From positions 310,001 through 374,000 of the forward strand of contig CAYMRX010000004.1 in assembly GCA_964393035.1 (NCBI GenBank): a DNA stretch of 64,000 nt, read 5' to 3'. Position 1 is the first letter of the stretch; each line of letters begins with the position of its first letter. Below the pieces are notes generated by a model. The model saw only the letters and a program-made list of their open reading frames with translations. It had not been told where the DNA came from and did no database searches. The position numbers and the translations under genes were made by a program. Shown here one piece after another: positions 43,732 through 53,060 of this stretch. Source of the stretch: Tabrizicola_A sp964393035. Lineage in GTDB: Bacteria > Pseudomonadota > Alphaproteobacteria > Rhodobacterales > Rhodobacteraceae.

Positions 43732-44250
43732 TCAGGGTTCTTCGCCCGCCATCGGTGCCGCAGAGGCAATGCGCGAGGTGGGGGCAACCGGCGGACGGCC
43801 GGTTGACAGGGGGTCGTCCTGACGCTGCACCGAGCCTTCGAAATGCGCGCCGGATTCAATGGCGATGGTCTTGTGGATGATGTCGCCTTCAACCTTGGCG
43901 GTCGAGGTCAGCCGCACCTTCAGCCCGCGCACCCGGCCAATCACCCGGCCATTGACCACGATGTCATCGGCCACGATCTCGCCGCGGATGGTGGCGGTTT
44001 CGCCGACGGTCAACAGATGCGCGCGGATGTCGCCTTCGACGGTGCCTTCAACCTGAATGTCGCCGGTGGTGCGCAGATTGCCGACCACGGTCAGATCGGA
44101 CGACAGCACAGAGGCCGCCACCTTGCCCTTGGGCGCAGCCGCAGAGAAATCCATCGAGGGTTTGGTCACAGGGGCCTCCGGGGTTTTGGGCTTGTCGGCG
44201 TCGCCCGCTTTTGCGGGGCCGGGCTCGTTGATGCGGCTCTTAGAAAACAT
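43732..44250 (-). CDS. bactofilin (polymer-forming cytoskeletal protein)
   Basis: Bactofilins assemble nucleotide-free filaments that place cell-wall enzymes. The 172-residue protein has the right-handed beta-helix with regular hydrophobic repeats (SDLTVVGNLRTTGDIQVEG near residue 51 through HKTIAIESGAHFEGSV near 125), between disordered Pro/Ala-rich ends. Its start overlaps the end of the LytM peptidase gene by 11 bases, so the two are co-translated, matching the known functional pairing of these families. Confidence 0.93.
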   Translation of the reverse strand: MFSKSRINEPGPAKAGDADKPKTPEAPVTKPSMDFSAAAPKGKVAASVLSSDLTVVGNLRTTGDIQVEGTVEGDIRAHLLTVGETATIRGEIVADDIVVNGRVIGRVRGLKVRLTSTAKVEGDIIHKTIAIESGAHFEGSVQRQDDPLSTGRPPVAPTSRIASAAPMAGEEP

Positions 44251-45571
44251 GGTTCGCTGCCTTTATGAACGTCATCGGGTTGACGGCATTGCCGCCGATC
44301 CTGACCTCGTAGTGAAGATGCGTGCCGGTGGACCGGCCTGAATTGCCCATATCACCGATCCGGTCGCCACGCGAGATTTTTTGTCCAACCTCCACCCGGA
44401 TTTGAGCCAGATGGCCATAGCGGGTTTCGATGCCAAAGGCGTGTTTGACCTTGATCAAACGGCCATAACCATTGGACCAGCCGGCATGGGTCACGACCCC
44501 ATCGGCGGTCGCATAGATCGGGGTGCCGTAGGATCCGGCCATGTCAGAACCCGAGTGCATCCGCGTGCCCCAGCCCTTTGGATCCTGCCGCATGCCAAAG
44601 CCCGAGGTCCAGCGGAACGGGTCTTTCAACGGCATGTCGAAGGGGGCCTTGTACGCGGCAAGCCGGTAAAGGTTCATCTGGTCAAGCCCGGCGAGAATCG
44701 CATTTGCGCGCAGCTCATCCGGGGTCGGCGCCCCTTTGGTCGACAGCGCGATCGGCGCCAAAGGCCCACCTTGGCCGTTATAGCCCTTGCGCACCGCGTT
44801 CAGCAGGTCGTCGGGGTCCATGCCCGCCTCTTTGAACATCTTCTCCAAAGGCTCGACCGAGACGGTCAATGCTTCCTCCAACTGGGTGAAGATGGCGGCA
44901 TTGCGCATTTCAAGGTCTTGTTTTTCCTTGGAGACTGCCATGACGCGCTCGGCCGCCTTGTCGGCAACGCCTTGGATGCGGTCGCGCTCTTTGGCGGTGC
45001 CGTCAAGGCTGGAGGTGACGAATTCCAGCGTGGCCAAGGTATCCGCGGCCCGTGCCGCTTCGCTGCGGCCGGTGCCTTCGGTGCCATCCTGCTCGGCGCT
45101 GGCCAGATCGGCCCGCGCGGCATCGCGTTCCTTGATGGTGCGGCGCAGCGTGTTCTGGATCACGTCGATCCCGGTTTCCAACTCGCGGCGGCGATCTTCC
45201 GAGGCCAGAAGCCGCCCCTGCATCGCCGCAACCTGTTCCAGCGCCAGATTGAAACGATCCTGCGCCGAGGCGGCCTCATTGGCGCGCAGATCGCGGTCGG
45301 CGGACAACAGGTTCATCCGCTCCTCGTAAAGCGCCTGCTGGCGCAGCACCTGTTCGCGCGACGACCCTGCCGAAATGGAATCCAGCAGCAAAATGGCGGT
45401 GGCAAGGATGGTCCAGGCCAGCGCCAGCCCGCCCACAACAACGGCAACCGCCTGCGTCACCGGGCGCAGCCGGATGAAGCGGGTCTCGGTGTCGGATTTC
45501 AGGAAAAGACGCTGTTCGGGAAAATACCGCTCCAGCGTCTGATTGATCCGATAGGCAAGGCGCGTCAGCAC
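44240..45571 (-). CDS. M23 (LytM) peptidoglycan endopeptidase with coiled coil
   Basis: This 443-residue protein has a cytoplasmic basic N-terminus, a membrane anchor near residues 38-62, a long periplasmic coiled coil (residues 70-225) and a C-terminal M23 domain. Zinc ligands are visible in HSGSDMAGSYG near residue 341 and HLHYEV near residue 423, with YGHLAQI near residue 387. All ligands are present, so it should be active rather than an EnvC-type regulator. It overlaps bactofilin by 11 bases. Confidence 0.93.
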   Translation of the reverse strand: MLTRLAYRINQTLERYFPEQRLFLKSDTETRFIRLRPVTQAVAVVVGGLALAWTILATAILLLDSISAGSSREQVLRQQALYEERMNLLSADRDLRANEAASAQDRFNLALEQVAAMQGRLLASEDRRRELETGIDVIQNTLRRTIKERDAARADLASAEQDGTEGTGRSEAARAADTLATLEFVTSSLDGTAKERDRIQGVADKAAERVMAVSKEKQDLEMRNAAIFTQLEEALTVSVEPLEKMFKEAGMDPDDLLNAVRKGYNGQGGPLAPIALSTKGAPTPDELRANAILAGLDQMNLYRLAAYKAPFDMPLKDPFRWTSGFGMRQDPKGWGTRMHSGSDMAGSYGTPIYATADGVVTHAGWSNGYGRLIKVKHAFGIETRYGHLAQIRVEVGQKISRGDRIGDMGNSGRSTGTHLHYEVRIGGNAVNPMTFIKAANHVF

Positions 45572-45756
45572 GTTGAGCGATTCCGATTGGTTGTTGAGTG
45601 CGGGTCAATGCCTGCCCAAGGGGAGGCCCAAAAAGCGTCGTCGACAGAATGTGCGATGTGATTAGCGGGCGGGAGGAAAGCCTGCAACAGCTTTGCGGAA
45701 CCGACCGCCGAGCCTGCCGGATTCGGGCCAATCATCGGCAGAATTCTGCCGAAAGG

Positions 45757-46578
45757 TCAAATCCCGACCGGCTCCGCATCAACGAGCGGCCAATAGAAAT
45801 CGGGTGGCAATCCGGCCTCGGCGCGCTTTTCTTCGTTGAAGGGCGGCTTCAATCCACCATGGAAGTACATCCGTACAAGATCGTGAAACGCTTCTTTCGG
45901 GTCCAGCCCGTCGCGCCCGCAAAGCCAGTTGAACCATTTGGACCCATAGGCGACATGGGAAACCTCCTCGGCATAGATGATGTCGAGGGCGGCCTTGGTG
46001 TCGTTATCGCCGACGCGGGTGAACAATTCGATCATGCCGGGGGTGACATCCAGCCCCCGCGCTTCCAGCACCATCGGCACCACGGCCAAACGGCCTTTCA
46101 GATCGGCCACCGTGTCTTCGGCGGCCTTCCACATGCCGGCATGGGCGGGCATCGCGCCATAATGGCTGCCAAGCGCCTCCAGCCGGTCACAGATCAGGTT
46201 GAAATGCCGCGATTCCTCGTCAGCGGCCTTCACCCAGTCATCATAAAAGCCCAAGGGCATCGGATGGTCGGTGAAACGCGCAACGATATCCCAATGCAGA
46301 TCAACGGCATTAAGTTCGATATGCGCAACCGCGTGCAACAGCGTCAGCCGTCCGATGGCCGATGAGGGCCTGCGGCGCGGCACATCGCGCGGCGGCAAAA
46401 GTTCGGGCTTTGCCGGGCGGGCCGGGAACAGCGGTGGTTCCGCCTGCCCGATGGGCAAAGGCTGGCCCGCCTTGCGCGCGGCAAACCATGTGGCGGCATG
46501 GGCGTGCGACAGCGCGGTTTTCGCGCGCCCATCGGCACATGTCAGCACCTCGACCGCCATTTCTGCCAGCGTTTTCAT
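45757..46578 (-). CDS. DUF455 ferritin-like domain protein
   Basis: This 273-residue protein has the ferritin-like four-helix pattern with metal-type motifs HIELNAVDL near residue 87, ADEESRHFN near residue 119 and AEEVSHVAYGSKWF near residue 205, consistent with a di-iron site. DUF455 function is not established. The ATG at 46578 begins the conserved MKTLAEMAVEVL. It follows bcp by 19 bases in the same direction. The spacer 45572-45756 before the LytM gene shows no gene. Confidence 0.88.
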   Translation of the reverse strand: MKTLAEMAVEVLTCADGRAKTALSHAHAATWFAARKAGQPLPIGQAEPPLFPARPAKPELLPPRDVPRRRPSSAIGRLTLLHAVAHIELNAVDLHWDIVARFTDHPMPLGFYDDWVKAADEESRHFNLICDRLEALGSHYGAMPAHAGMWKAAEDTVADLKGRLAVVPMVLEARGLDVTPGMIELFTRVGDNDTKAALDIIYAEEVSHVAYGSKWFNWLCGRDGLDPKEAFHDLVRMYFHGGLKPPFNEEKRAEAGLPPDFYWPLVDAEPVGI

Positions 46579-46597
46579 GCCAAGCCCCCCAGCGCCC

Positions 46598-47059
46598 TTA
46601 CAAAGCCCGCGCGGCGGCCAGAACCTCATCGGCGTGGCCCTTGACCGACACCTTGGGCCAAACCCGCGCAATGCGACCTGCGGCGTCGATCAAGACGGTG
46701 GTGCGCTCAATGCCCATGAAGGTTTTGCCATACATGGATTTCTCCTTCCACACGCCATAATCCTCGCAGGTCTGCCCGGCTTCGTCAGAGGCGAGAATCA
46801 CTGCCAGACCGTGCTTTTTGCAGAACTTGTCATGCGCCTTGACGCTGTCTTTCGACAGGCCGACCACCGTGGTGCCGGCGGCGGCGAACTCCGCAGCGCG
46901 CGCGGAAAAATCCTGCGCCTCAAGGGTGCAGCCGGGCGTGGCATCCTTGGGATAAAAGTAGAGAACCACCTTGCCCGGTCGCAAGGCGGCAAGGCTGATG
47001 CTGCCGCCGCCATCGCGCGGCAGGGTGAAATCGGGCGCCATTTGGCCGGGTTCGATCAT
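46598..47059 (-). CDS. bcp: thiol peroxidase of the Bcp/PrxQ family
   Basis: Bcp reduces peroxides using thioredoxin. The 153-residue protein has the peroxidatic Cys44 in KDATPGCTLEAQDF. The resolving Cys found five residues later in E. coli Bcp is replaced (Asp/Gln region), so it may act as a 1-Cys enzyme or use one of the later cysteines (FCKKHG near 82 or QTCEDYG near 97). Otherwise complete. DUF455 gene follows. Confidence 0.93.
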   Translation of the reverse strand: MIEPGQMAPDFTLPRDGGGSISLAALRPGKVVLYFYPKDATPGCTLEAQDFSARAAEFAAAGTTVVGLSKDSVKAHDKFCKKHGLAVILASDEAGQTCEDYGVWKEKSMYGKTFMGIERTTVLIDAAGRIARVWPKVSVKGHADEVLAAARAL

Positions 47060-47159
47060 GGGCGGCTCCTTGCCTTTGGGGTCAATGCCCTGTGCGATCT
47101 AGTTGCCTTTCGTCAAAGATAAAGGCAAGCCCGACGCAAGACAGCGGCGAAAGGGCAGC

Positions 47160-50100
47160 ATGGCGGACGGCGCGACAGAAAAGGGCACCGGGACAGGCAG
47201 GGATGAAACGGCAGAGGCTGCCGATTTCGTGCTGGACCCGGCGCTGCCTGCGGCCACGCATTGGGGTCTGCGATCCGGTTTGCGCTGGCGGCTGATCTTT
47301 GTCGTGGCGGTGCTGGGTCTGATCCTGAGTGGCTATGGCCTGATCGGCCGGGCCATTCCGCTGCCGGTCTGGATGGTGGCCGAGGTGGAAACCCGGCTGA
47401 ACCGGGCCTTGGCCGATGGCCTGCCGGGGGGGGCGGTGGCGCTTGGCGCGGTCGATCTGACGCTGGATGCCGATTACGTGCCGCGCCTGCGGCTGGAGGA
47501 TGTGCGCCTGCTGCAAGCCGAGGGCGCGGCTTTGCTGACCCTGCCCGAGGTGCGACTGGCGCTGCAAGGGGCGGCGCTCTTGCGCGGCGAGGCGCGGGTG
47601 GCCTCGGTTCGGCTGACCGGTGCGCGCATCGCGATGACGCGCGACAAGGATGGCCGGTTTGACATCTCGCTGGGCGATGGCGGGTTTTCGCCGCAGATCA
47701 ATGGCATTGGCGATCTTTTCGATCTGGCCGATACCGCGCTGGCCAATCCCGCATTGGCCGGGCTGAGGCGGATCGAGGCCGAGGCGCTGACGCTGCGGCT
47801 GAGCGACAGGCGCTCGGGCCGGGTGTTTGAACTGGGCGATGGCCGTTTGACGATCGAGAACCAGCCCGAGGCCTTGGCGGCGGAGCTTGCGGTGTCGGTG
47901 CAGGCGCGCGATGGCTTGCCGGGGCGGGCGCTTTTGCAACTGGTGTCGGAAAAGGCCGCCTCAAAGGCGCGGCTCTCGGTCGAGTTCAAGGATATTGCCG
48001 CCGCCGATCTGGCGGCGCAGGCCCCGGTTCTGGCCCCTTTGGCCAGTCTGGAGGCGGCGATTTCGGGGCGGTTGGCGGTCGGGCTGGCCACCGAGGGCGT
48101 CGAGGCGCTGGAGGGCAATCTGGAAATTGGCAAGGGCGCGCTCAGGCCCACCGAGGCGGCGCAACCGGTGGTCTTTGACCGGGCCAGTCTGGCCATGGCC
48201 TATCAACCCGACAGCGGCGCATTGCGCCTGACCCGGTTTGAGGTGGAAAGCCCGACCCTGCGGGCCTCGTCCACCGGTCAGGCCTGGTTGATCGGGGCGG
48301 ATGGCGCCCGGATCAAGGGGCCGCTGACCGGGGATTTGCCCGATGCCTTCCTGTCGCAGATCAGCTTTGACGATGTGCGCGTTGACCCCGAGGGGGTCTT
48401 CGAGGCGCCGGTGCATTTTAGCAGCGGTGCCTTGGATGCCCGGTTGCGGCTGGATCCGTTTCAGGTGGAAATCGGCCAGTTGTCTTTGGCCGAGGAAGAC
48501 CGGCGGCTGGTGCTGAAGGGCCGGATCGGCGCGGATGCCAAGGGCTGGACGACCGCGCTTGACCTGACGCTGAATGAAATCGCCCATGACAAGCTGATCG
48601 CGCTTTGGCCCAAAAAGCTGCTGGCCAAGACCCGTGACTGGATCGGCAAGAACATTCTGGAAGGCAACCTGCACGACATCCGCGCCGCGCTGCGCGCCGC
48701 CCCCGGTGCCGAGCCGCGCCTGCATCTGTCTTACAGCTTCGACAAGGCCGATGTGCGCTTTCTGGCCAGCTTGCCCCCCATCGAGGGCGGCAAGGGCTAT
48801 AGCACGATCGAGGGCCTGACCTATACCATGGTGATGACCGAGGGGCAGGTGACGGCCCCCGAAGGCGGCAAGATCGACATGGCGGGATCGGTCTTTGCGG
48901 TGCCGGATGTGACCCAAAAACCGGCCCGCGCCGATATCCGCCTGTCCACCCGCTCCAGCCTGACGGCCACGCTGTCGCTGCTGAACCTGCCGCCGTTCAA
49001 TTTCATGACCAAGGCCGACCGCCCGGTGGATCTGGGCGAGGGCCGGGCCGAGGTGGAAACCCGGTTGAGCCTGCCTTTGCAAAAGAAGGTGGCGCTCGGG
49101 GATGTCAGCTATGAGGTGAAGGGCAGGGTGCTGGAGTTCAGCTCTGACAAGCTGGTGGCGGGCCGCCGCATCACCGCCCCGCTGCTGGAGGTGACGGCGA
49201 CACCGAAAGGGCTGGAAATCAGCGGCAAGGGCAATCTGGGAGAGGTGCCTTTTGATGTGACCTTCGCCCAAGGTTTTGCCCCCGACCAAAAGGGGCGCTC
49301 CACCCTGCGCGGTGAACTGGTGTTGTCACAGGCGGTGACCGAAGAATTCGGGCTTGGTTTGCCGGCGGGCATGGTGTCGGGCCAAGGGCGGGCCAAGGTC
49401 GAGATCGACCTGAAAAAGGGCGCGCCGGGCGAATTGCGCCTGACTTCGGATTTGCAGGGTATCGGGCTGACCTTGCCCGAAATCGGCTGGGCCAAGGACC
49501 GCGAGGCCAAGGGGCGGCTTGAGGCCGATGTGACTTTGGGCGCGCTGCCTGCGGTGCATCGGCTGGAATTGGAAACGGCGGGCCTGACGGCGGCGGGCAA
49601 GGTCACCTTGCACAAGGGCGGCGGGCTTGATCTGGCGCGGTTTGACCGGGTGGTGCTGGGCGACTGGCTGAATGGCGCGGTGGAATTCCGCGGGCGCGGG
49701 GCGGGCAAACCCGTGGGCATTGCGGTGACCGAAGGCAGCGTGGACATCCGCAAGATGCCAGGTGCCGAAAAACGCAAACCCGGCAAGAGCGGGCAGGGCA
49801 GTGGTCCCTTGTCCCTGGCGCTGGACCGCTTGAGTGTGAGCGAGACCATTGCGCTGACCGATTTCCGGGGCGATTTCAGCCTGCTCGGTGGCTTCAGCGG
49901 GGATTTTACCGCCGCCATGAATGGCGGGCCTGCGGTCAGCGGCACGGTGGTGCCAGCCCCGCATGGCACGGCGGTGCGGCTGCGGTCGCAAGATGCGGGC
50001 GCGGTGGTGGCCTCGGCCGGGATTTTTGCCGCGGCGCGCGGCGGGGAGATGGACCTGACGCTGACCCCGCGCGAAACCAAAGGCCATTATGATGGCCATC

Positions 50101-50567
50101 TCAGCATCGCCAATGTGCGGGTGCGCAATGCGAATGTGCTGGCCGAACTTCTGAACGCGGTCTCTGTCGTCGGGCTGCTCGAACAGCTTTACGGGCAAGG
50201 TCTGGTGTTCAACACGGTCGAGGGCGAGTTTCTTCTGACGCCGAAGCTGGTCGATCTGCGGCGCGGTTCGGCCACCGGGGCCAGCCTTGGGGTTTCGATG
50301 GCGGGGGTCTATACCACGGGCAGCGGCCGACTGGCGATGCAGGGCGTGATCTCGCCGGTCTATCTGCTGAACGGCGTCGGCGCGATCCTGACCAAGCGTG
50401 GCGAGGGGGTCTTTGGCTTCAACTATACGCTGGAAGGCACGGCAGGCGACCCCGAGGTTGCCGTCAACCCGCTGTCGATCCTGACGCCGGGCATGCTCCG
50501 CGAGATGTTCCGCGGCGGCACCACGGGCAGCGGGACGCCCCCCCAGCCAAAACAGGGCAAGAACTGA
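47160..50567 (+). CDS. large AsmA/YhdP-like membrane-anchored protein (DUF3971/AsmA_2)
   Basis: This 1135-residue protein has a short cytoplasmic N-terminus, one membrane segment near residues 42-62 (FVVAVLGLILSGYGLIG), and a long beta-rich periplasmic part ending in an AsmA-like domain (GQGLVFNTVEGEFLLTPKLVDL near 1020). YhdP/TamB-type proteins form grooved bridges that carry phospholipids to the outer membrane; that role is inferred. The ATG at 47160 is used rather than an upstream TTG. It is 2 bases from queA. Confidence 0.82.
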   Translation: MADGATEKGTGTGRDETAEAADFVLDPALPAATHWGLRSGLRWRLIFVVAVLGLILSGYGLIGRAIPLPVWMVAEVETRLNRALADGLPGGAVALGAVDLTLDADYVPRLRLEDVRLLQAEGAALLTLPEVRLALQGAALLRGEARVASVRLTGARIAMTRDKDGRFDISLGDGGFSPQINGIGDLFDLADTALANPALAGLRRIEAEALTLRLSDRRSGRVFELGDGRLTIENQPEALAAELAVSVQARDGLPGRALLQLVSEKAASKARLSVEFKDIAAADLAAQAPVLAPLASLEAAISGRLAVGLATEGVEALEGNLEIGKGALRPTEAAQPVVFDRASLAMAYQPDSGALRLTRFEVESPTLRASSTGQAWLIGADGARIKGPLTGDLPDAFLSQISFDDVRVDPEGVFEAPVHFSSGALDARLRLDPFQVEIGQLSLAEEDRRLVLKGRIGADAKGWTTALDLTLNEIAHDKLIALWPKKLLAKTRDWIGKNILEGNLHDIRAALRAAPGAEPRLHLSYSFDKADVRFLASLPPIEGGKGYSTIEGLTYTMVMTEGQVTAPEGGKIDMAGSVFAVPDVTQKPARADIRLSTRSSLTATLSLLNLPPFNFMTKADRPVDLGEGRAEVETRLSLPLQKKVALGDVSYEVKGRVLEFSSDKLVAGRRITAPLLEVTATPKGLEISGKGNLGEVPFDVTFAQGFAPDQKGRSTLRGELVLSQAVTEEFGLGLPAGMVSGQGRAKVEIDLKKGAPGELRLTSDLQGIGLTLPEIGWAKDREAKGRLEADVTLGALPAVHRLELETAGLTAAGKVTLHKGGGLDLARFDRVVLGDWLNGAVEFRGRGAGKPVGIAVTEGSVDIRKMPGAEKRKPGKSGQGSGPLSLALDRLSVSETIALTDFRGDFSLLGGFSGDFTAAMNGGPAVSGTVVPAPHGTAVRLRSQDAGAVVASAGIFAAARGGEMDLTLTPRETKGHYDGHLSIANVRVRNANVLAELLNAVSVVGLLEQLYGQGLVFNTVEGEFLLTPKLVDLRRGSATGASLGVSMAGVYTTGSGRLAMQGVISPVYLLNGVGAILTKRGEGVFGFNYTLEGTAGDPEVAVNPLSILTPGMLREMFRGGTTGSGTPPQPKQGKN

Positions 50568-50569
50568 GC

Positions 50570-51601
50570 ATGCAGCTTTCTGACTTCGACTTTCACCTGC
50601 CCGAGGCGTTGATCGCCACGCGGCCCGCCAAACCCCGCAGCGCCGCACGGCTTTTGCTGGCCGAAGGCGACGGGATCCGCGACCTTCAGGTGTCGGATCT
50701 GGTGCAGATTTTCCAGCCCGGTGATCTGTTGGTGTTGAACAACACCCGCGTCATCCCGGCGCGGCTTTTTGGCACGCGCCAACGCGGTGAAGCGGTGGCC
50801 AAGGTCGAGGTCACCTTGCTGGAACCAAGTGCGGGGGGCTGGCGGGCGCTGGCCAAACCCTTGCGCAAGGTGCAGCCTGGCGAGGAGATCGTGTTTTCGC
50901 CCGCCCTTTCGGCCCGCGTGGTGGCGAAATCCGAAACCGATCTGGAACTGGCCTTCAACTGCACCGGCGCGGATTTTGACGCGGCATTGAACGCGGCGGG
51001 CCTGATGCCGCTGCCACCCTATATCGCCGCAAAACGCCCGGCCGATGCCGCGGACCGCGATGATTATCAAACCGTCTTTGCCCGCCATGCGGGCGCCGTG
51101 GCCGCGCCGACCGCCTCGTTGCATTTCGATGCCGAATTGTTGGCGGCCCTGCACGAGAGGGGCGTCGAGTTTGTCGAGGTGACCTTGCATGTCGGCGCTG
51201 GCACCTTTCTGCCGGTGAAGGTCGAGGACGTCACCACCCACCGCATGCATGCCGAATGGGGCGAGGTGACGCCTGCCGCCGCCGCGCGGATCAATGCCGC
51301 CAAGGCCGAAGGCCGTCGGGTGATCCCTGTCGGCACCACCGCGCTGCGGCTGGTTGAAAGTGCGGCCGCCGAAGGGCAGGTGGCGCCCTGGACCGGCACC
51401 ACCGATATCTTCATCTATCCCGGCTACCAGTTCCGGGTGGCCGATGCGCTGATGACCAATTTCCACCTGCCGAAATCGACGCTGATGATGCTGGTCGCGG
51501 CCTTGATGGGCAAAACCCGGATTGACCGGATCTATGCCCATGCCATCGCGCAAGGCTATCGGTTCTTTTCCTATGGCGATGCGAGTTTGCTGATCCCGTA
51601 A
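50570..51601 (+). CDS. queA: S-adenosylmethionine:tRNA ribosyltransferase-isomerase
   Basis: QueA moves the ribosyl group of S-adenosylmethionine to preQ1 in tRNA to form epoxyqueuosine. The 343-residue protein has the start LSDFDFHLPEALIATRPA, the LLVLNNTRVIPARLFG motif near residue 46, GVEFVEVTLHVGAGTFLPVK near residue 200 and NFHLPKSTLMMLVAAL near residue 298. Full length. It follows the AsmA-like gene after 2 bases. Confidence 0.97.
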   Translation: MQLSDFDFHLPEALIATRPAKPRSAARLLLAEGDGIRDLQVSDLVQIFQPGDLLVLNNTRVIPARLFGTRQRGEAVAKVEVTLLEPSAGGWRALAKPLRKVQPGEEIVFSPALSARVVAKSETDLELAFNCTGADFDAALNAAGLMPLPPYIAAKRPADAADRDDYQTVFARHAGAVAAPTASLHFDAELLAALHERGVEFVEVTLHVGAGTFLPVKVEDVTTHRMHAEWGEVTPAAAARINAAKAEGRRVIPVGTTALRLVESAAAEGQVAPWTGTTDIFIYPGYQFRVADALMTNFHLPKSTLMMLVAALMGKTRIDRIYAHAIAQGYRFFSYGDASLLIP

Positions 51602-51629
51602 GACCCTGCCCGGGCGCCCATTCCCGACC

Positions 51630-51700
51630 CCGGAGGGTTTCCCACCCTCCGGTCCTCCCGGGGAGTATTTCCAAAGGCGCAAACCCTTGGCGCAGGGACA
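51630..51700 (+). repeat. dispersed extragenic element with hairpin
   Basis: CCGGAGGGT/ACCCTCCGG (51630-51638 and 51644-51652) is a perfect 9-bp stem, followed by GGGGAGTATTTCCAAAGGCG. The flank matches the reverse complement of 29806-29840. Located in the 172-base spacer between queA and an MFS gene. Confidence 0.6.
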
Positions 51701-51730
51701 GGTTGGCGGGGCTGGTGGCGGCCCCCGCAT

Positions 51731-51746
51731 CTGTGCCAAGATACAG
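51731..51746 (+). repeat. partial extragenic motif copy (TGTGCCAAGATACAG)
   Basis: This shares the TGCCAAGAT core with 37741-37749 and 22363-22370. Confidence 0.3.
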
Positions 51747-51773
51747 ACGAGGCTGGCCCGACCGGAGATCCCA

Positions 51774-53000
51774 ATGCTTTCAGTGATGCGCAACTCATGG
51801 GCCCTGCTTTTGGGCATGATGCTGTTGATGTTGGGCAACGGGATTCAGGGCACCCTTCTGGGGATCCGTGGCAAGATCGAGGGCTTTTCCACCCAGGAAA
51901 TGTCTTATGTGATGGCGGCCTATTCGGTGGGCTTTCTTCTGGGGTCCCGTTTTGCGCCGCAGATGATCCAGCGGGTGGGCCATGTGCGGGTCTTTTCGGC
52001 TCTTGGGTCACTGATTGCCGCCGGGATGATCCTGTTTCCGGTGGCGCCGGACTGGATGGCCTGGGCCGTGATGCGGGTCTTGCTGGGGTTTTCCTTTGCC
52101 GGCGTGTTCATCAGCGCCGAAAGCTGGCTCAACGCCTCGTCGTCGAACGAGACGAGGGGGCAGGCGCTTTCGGCCTATATGATTGTCAGCATGATCGGCG
52201 TCATCGCCTCGCAGGTCTTGATGAACCTGCGCGATCCGAGCGGCTTCGATCTGTTCATCTTCGCCTCGATTTTTGTGTCGCTGGCCTTCACGCCGATCCT
52301 GCTCTCGGCGGCGCGCGCGCCTGCGTTTCAGGAAATCAAGCCGATGCCGATCTTGCAGCTTTACCGCACATCGCCTTTGGGCTGCACCGGGTTGTTCCTG
52401 CTGGGCGCGTTGTTTTCAACGCTGTTCGGCATGGCTTCGGTCTGGGGATCGGAGGTTGGGCTTTCGGTCAGGAACATCTCGATCTTCATCGCCTCGATCT
52501 ATGTGGGCGGGCTGGTGCTGCAATATCCGGTCGGCTGGGCCTCGGACCGCTGGGATCGCCGCGAGATGATCCTGTGGATGTCGCTGGCCGGGGCGGTGGC
52601 GACCGGCGGCGGGTTGATTTTCACCTGGAATATGGCTGTCCTGAGCGTCTTGGGCTTTTGGGCAGGCGGCATTGCCAACCCGCTTTATTCGCTTCTGGTC
52701 GCCTATGTGAACGACTATCTCAATGAAAGCGAGATGGCCGGGGCTTCGGCGGGGCTGTTGTTCATCTACGGGCTTGGTTCCATTGGCGGGCCGATGGGGA
52801 CGGGTTGGCTGATGGGGGTGGTGGGGCCATCAGGCTTTTTCCTGTTCATCGCCACGATGTTTCTGGCGATTGCCGTTTACGCCACCTGGCGGATGACGCG
52901 CGGACGCAGACGGCTGTTCCGCCGCCGCCTGCGCACGCTTGCCCCCTTCTCCAGCCCCGTCGCGGTTGAGGCCAGCATCGGGCGCGACAGCGACATCTAG
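51774..53000 (+). CDS. MFS transporter
   Basis: This 408-residue inner-membrane protein has about twelve hydrophobic segments, the loop GSRFAPQMIQRVGHVRVF after the second segment and GWASDRWDRREMILW near residue 260, the two repeated MFS loop motifs. The NASSSNETRGQALSAYMI segment places it in the YcaD/UMF-like group. The C-terminus is basic. Substrate unknown. Confidence 0.88.
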   Translation: MLSVMRNSWALLLGMMLLMLGNGIQGTLLGIRGKIEGFSTQEMSYVMAAYSVGFLLGSRFAPQMIQRVGHVRVFSALGSLIAAGMILFPVAPDWMAWAVMRVLLGFSFAGVFISAESWLNASSSNETRGQALSAYMIVSMIGVIASQVLMNLRDPSGFDLFIFASIFVSLAFTPILLSAARAPAFQEIKPMPILQLYRTSPLGCTGLFLLGALFSTLFGMASVWGSEVGLSVRNISIFIASIYVGGLVLQYPVGWASDRWDRREMILWMSLAGAVATGGGLIFTWNMAVLSVLGFWAGGIANPLYSLLVAYVNDYLNESEMAGASAGLLFIYGLGSIGGPMGTGWLMGVVGPSGFFLFIATMFLAIAVYATWRMTRGRRRLFRRRLRTLAPFSSPVAVEASIGRDSDI

Positions 53001-53060
53001 CTTTTCCGCTGGCATTGCCCGGCTGAACCTGCCAGCTTTTGTCGAAACAGGGGGGCAGGC

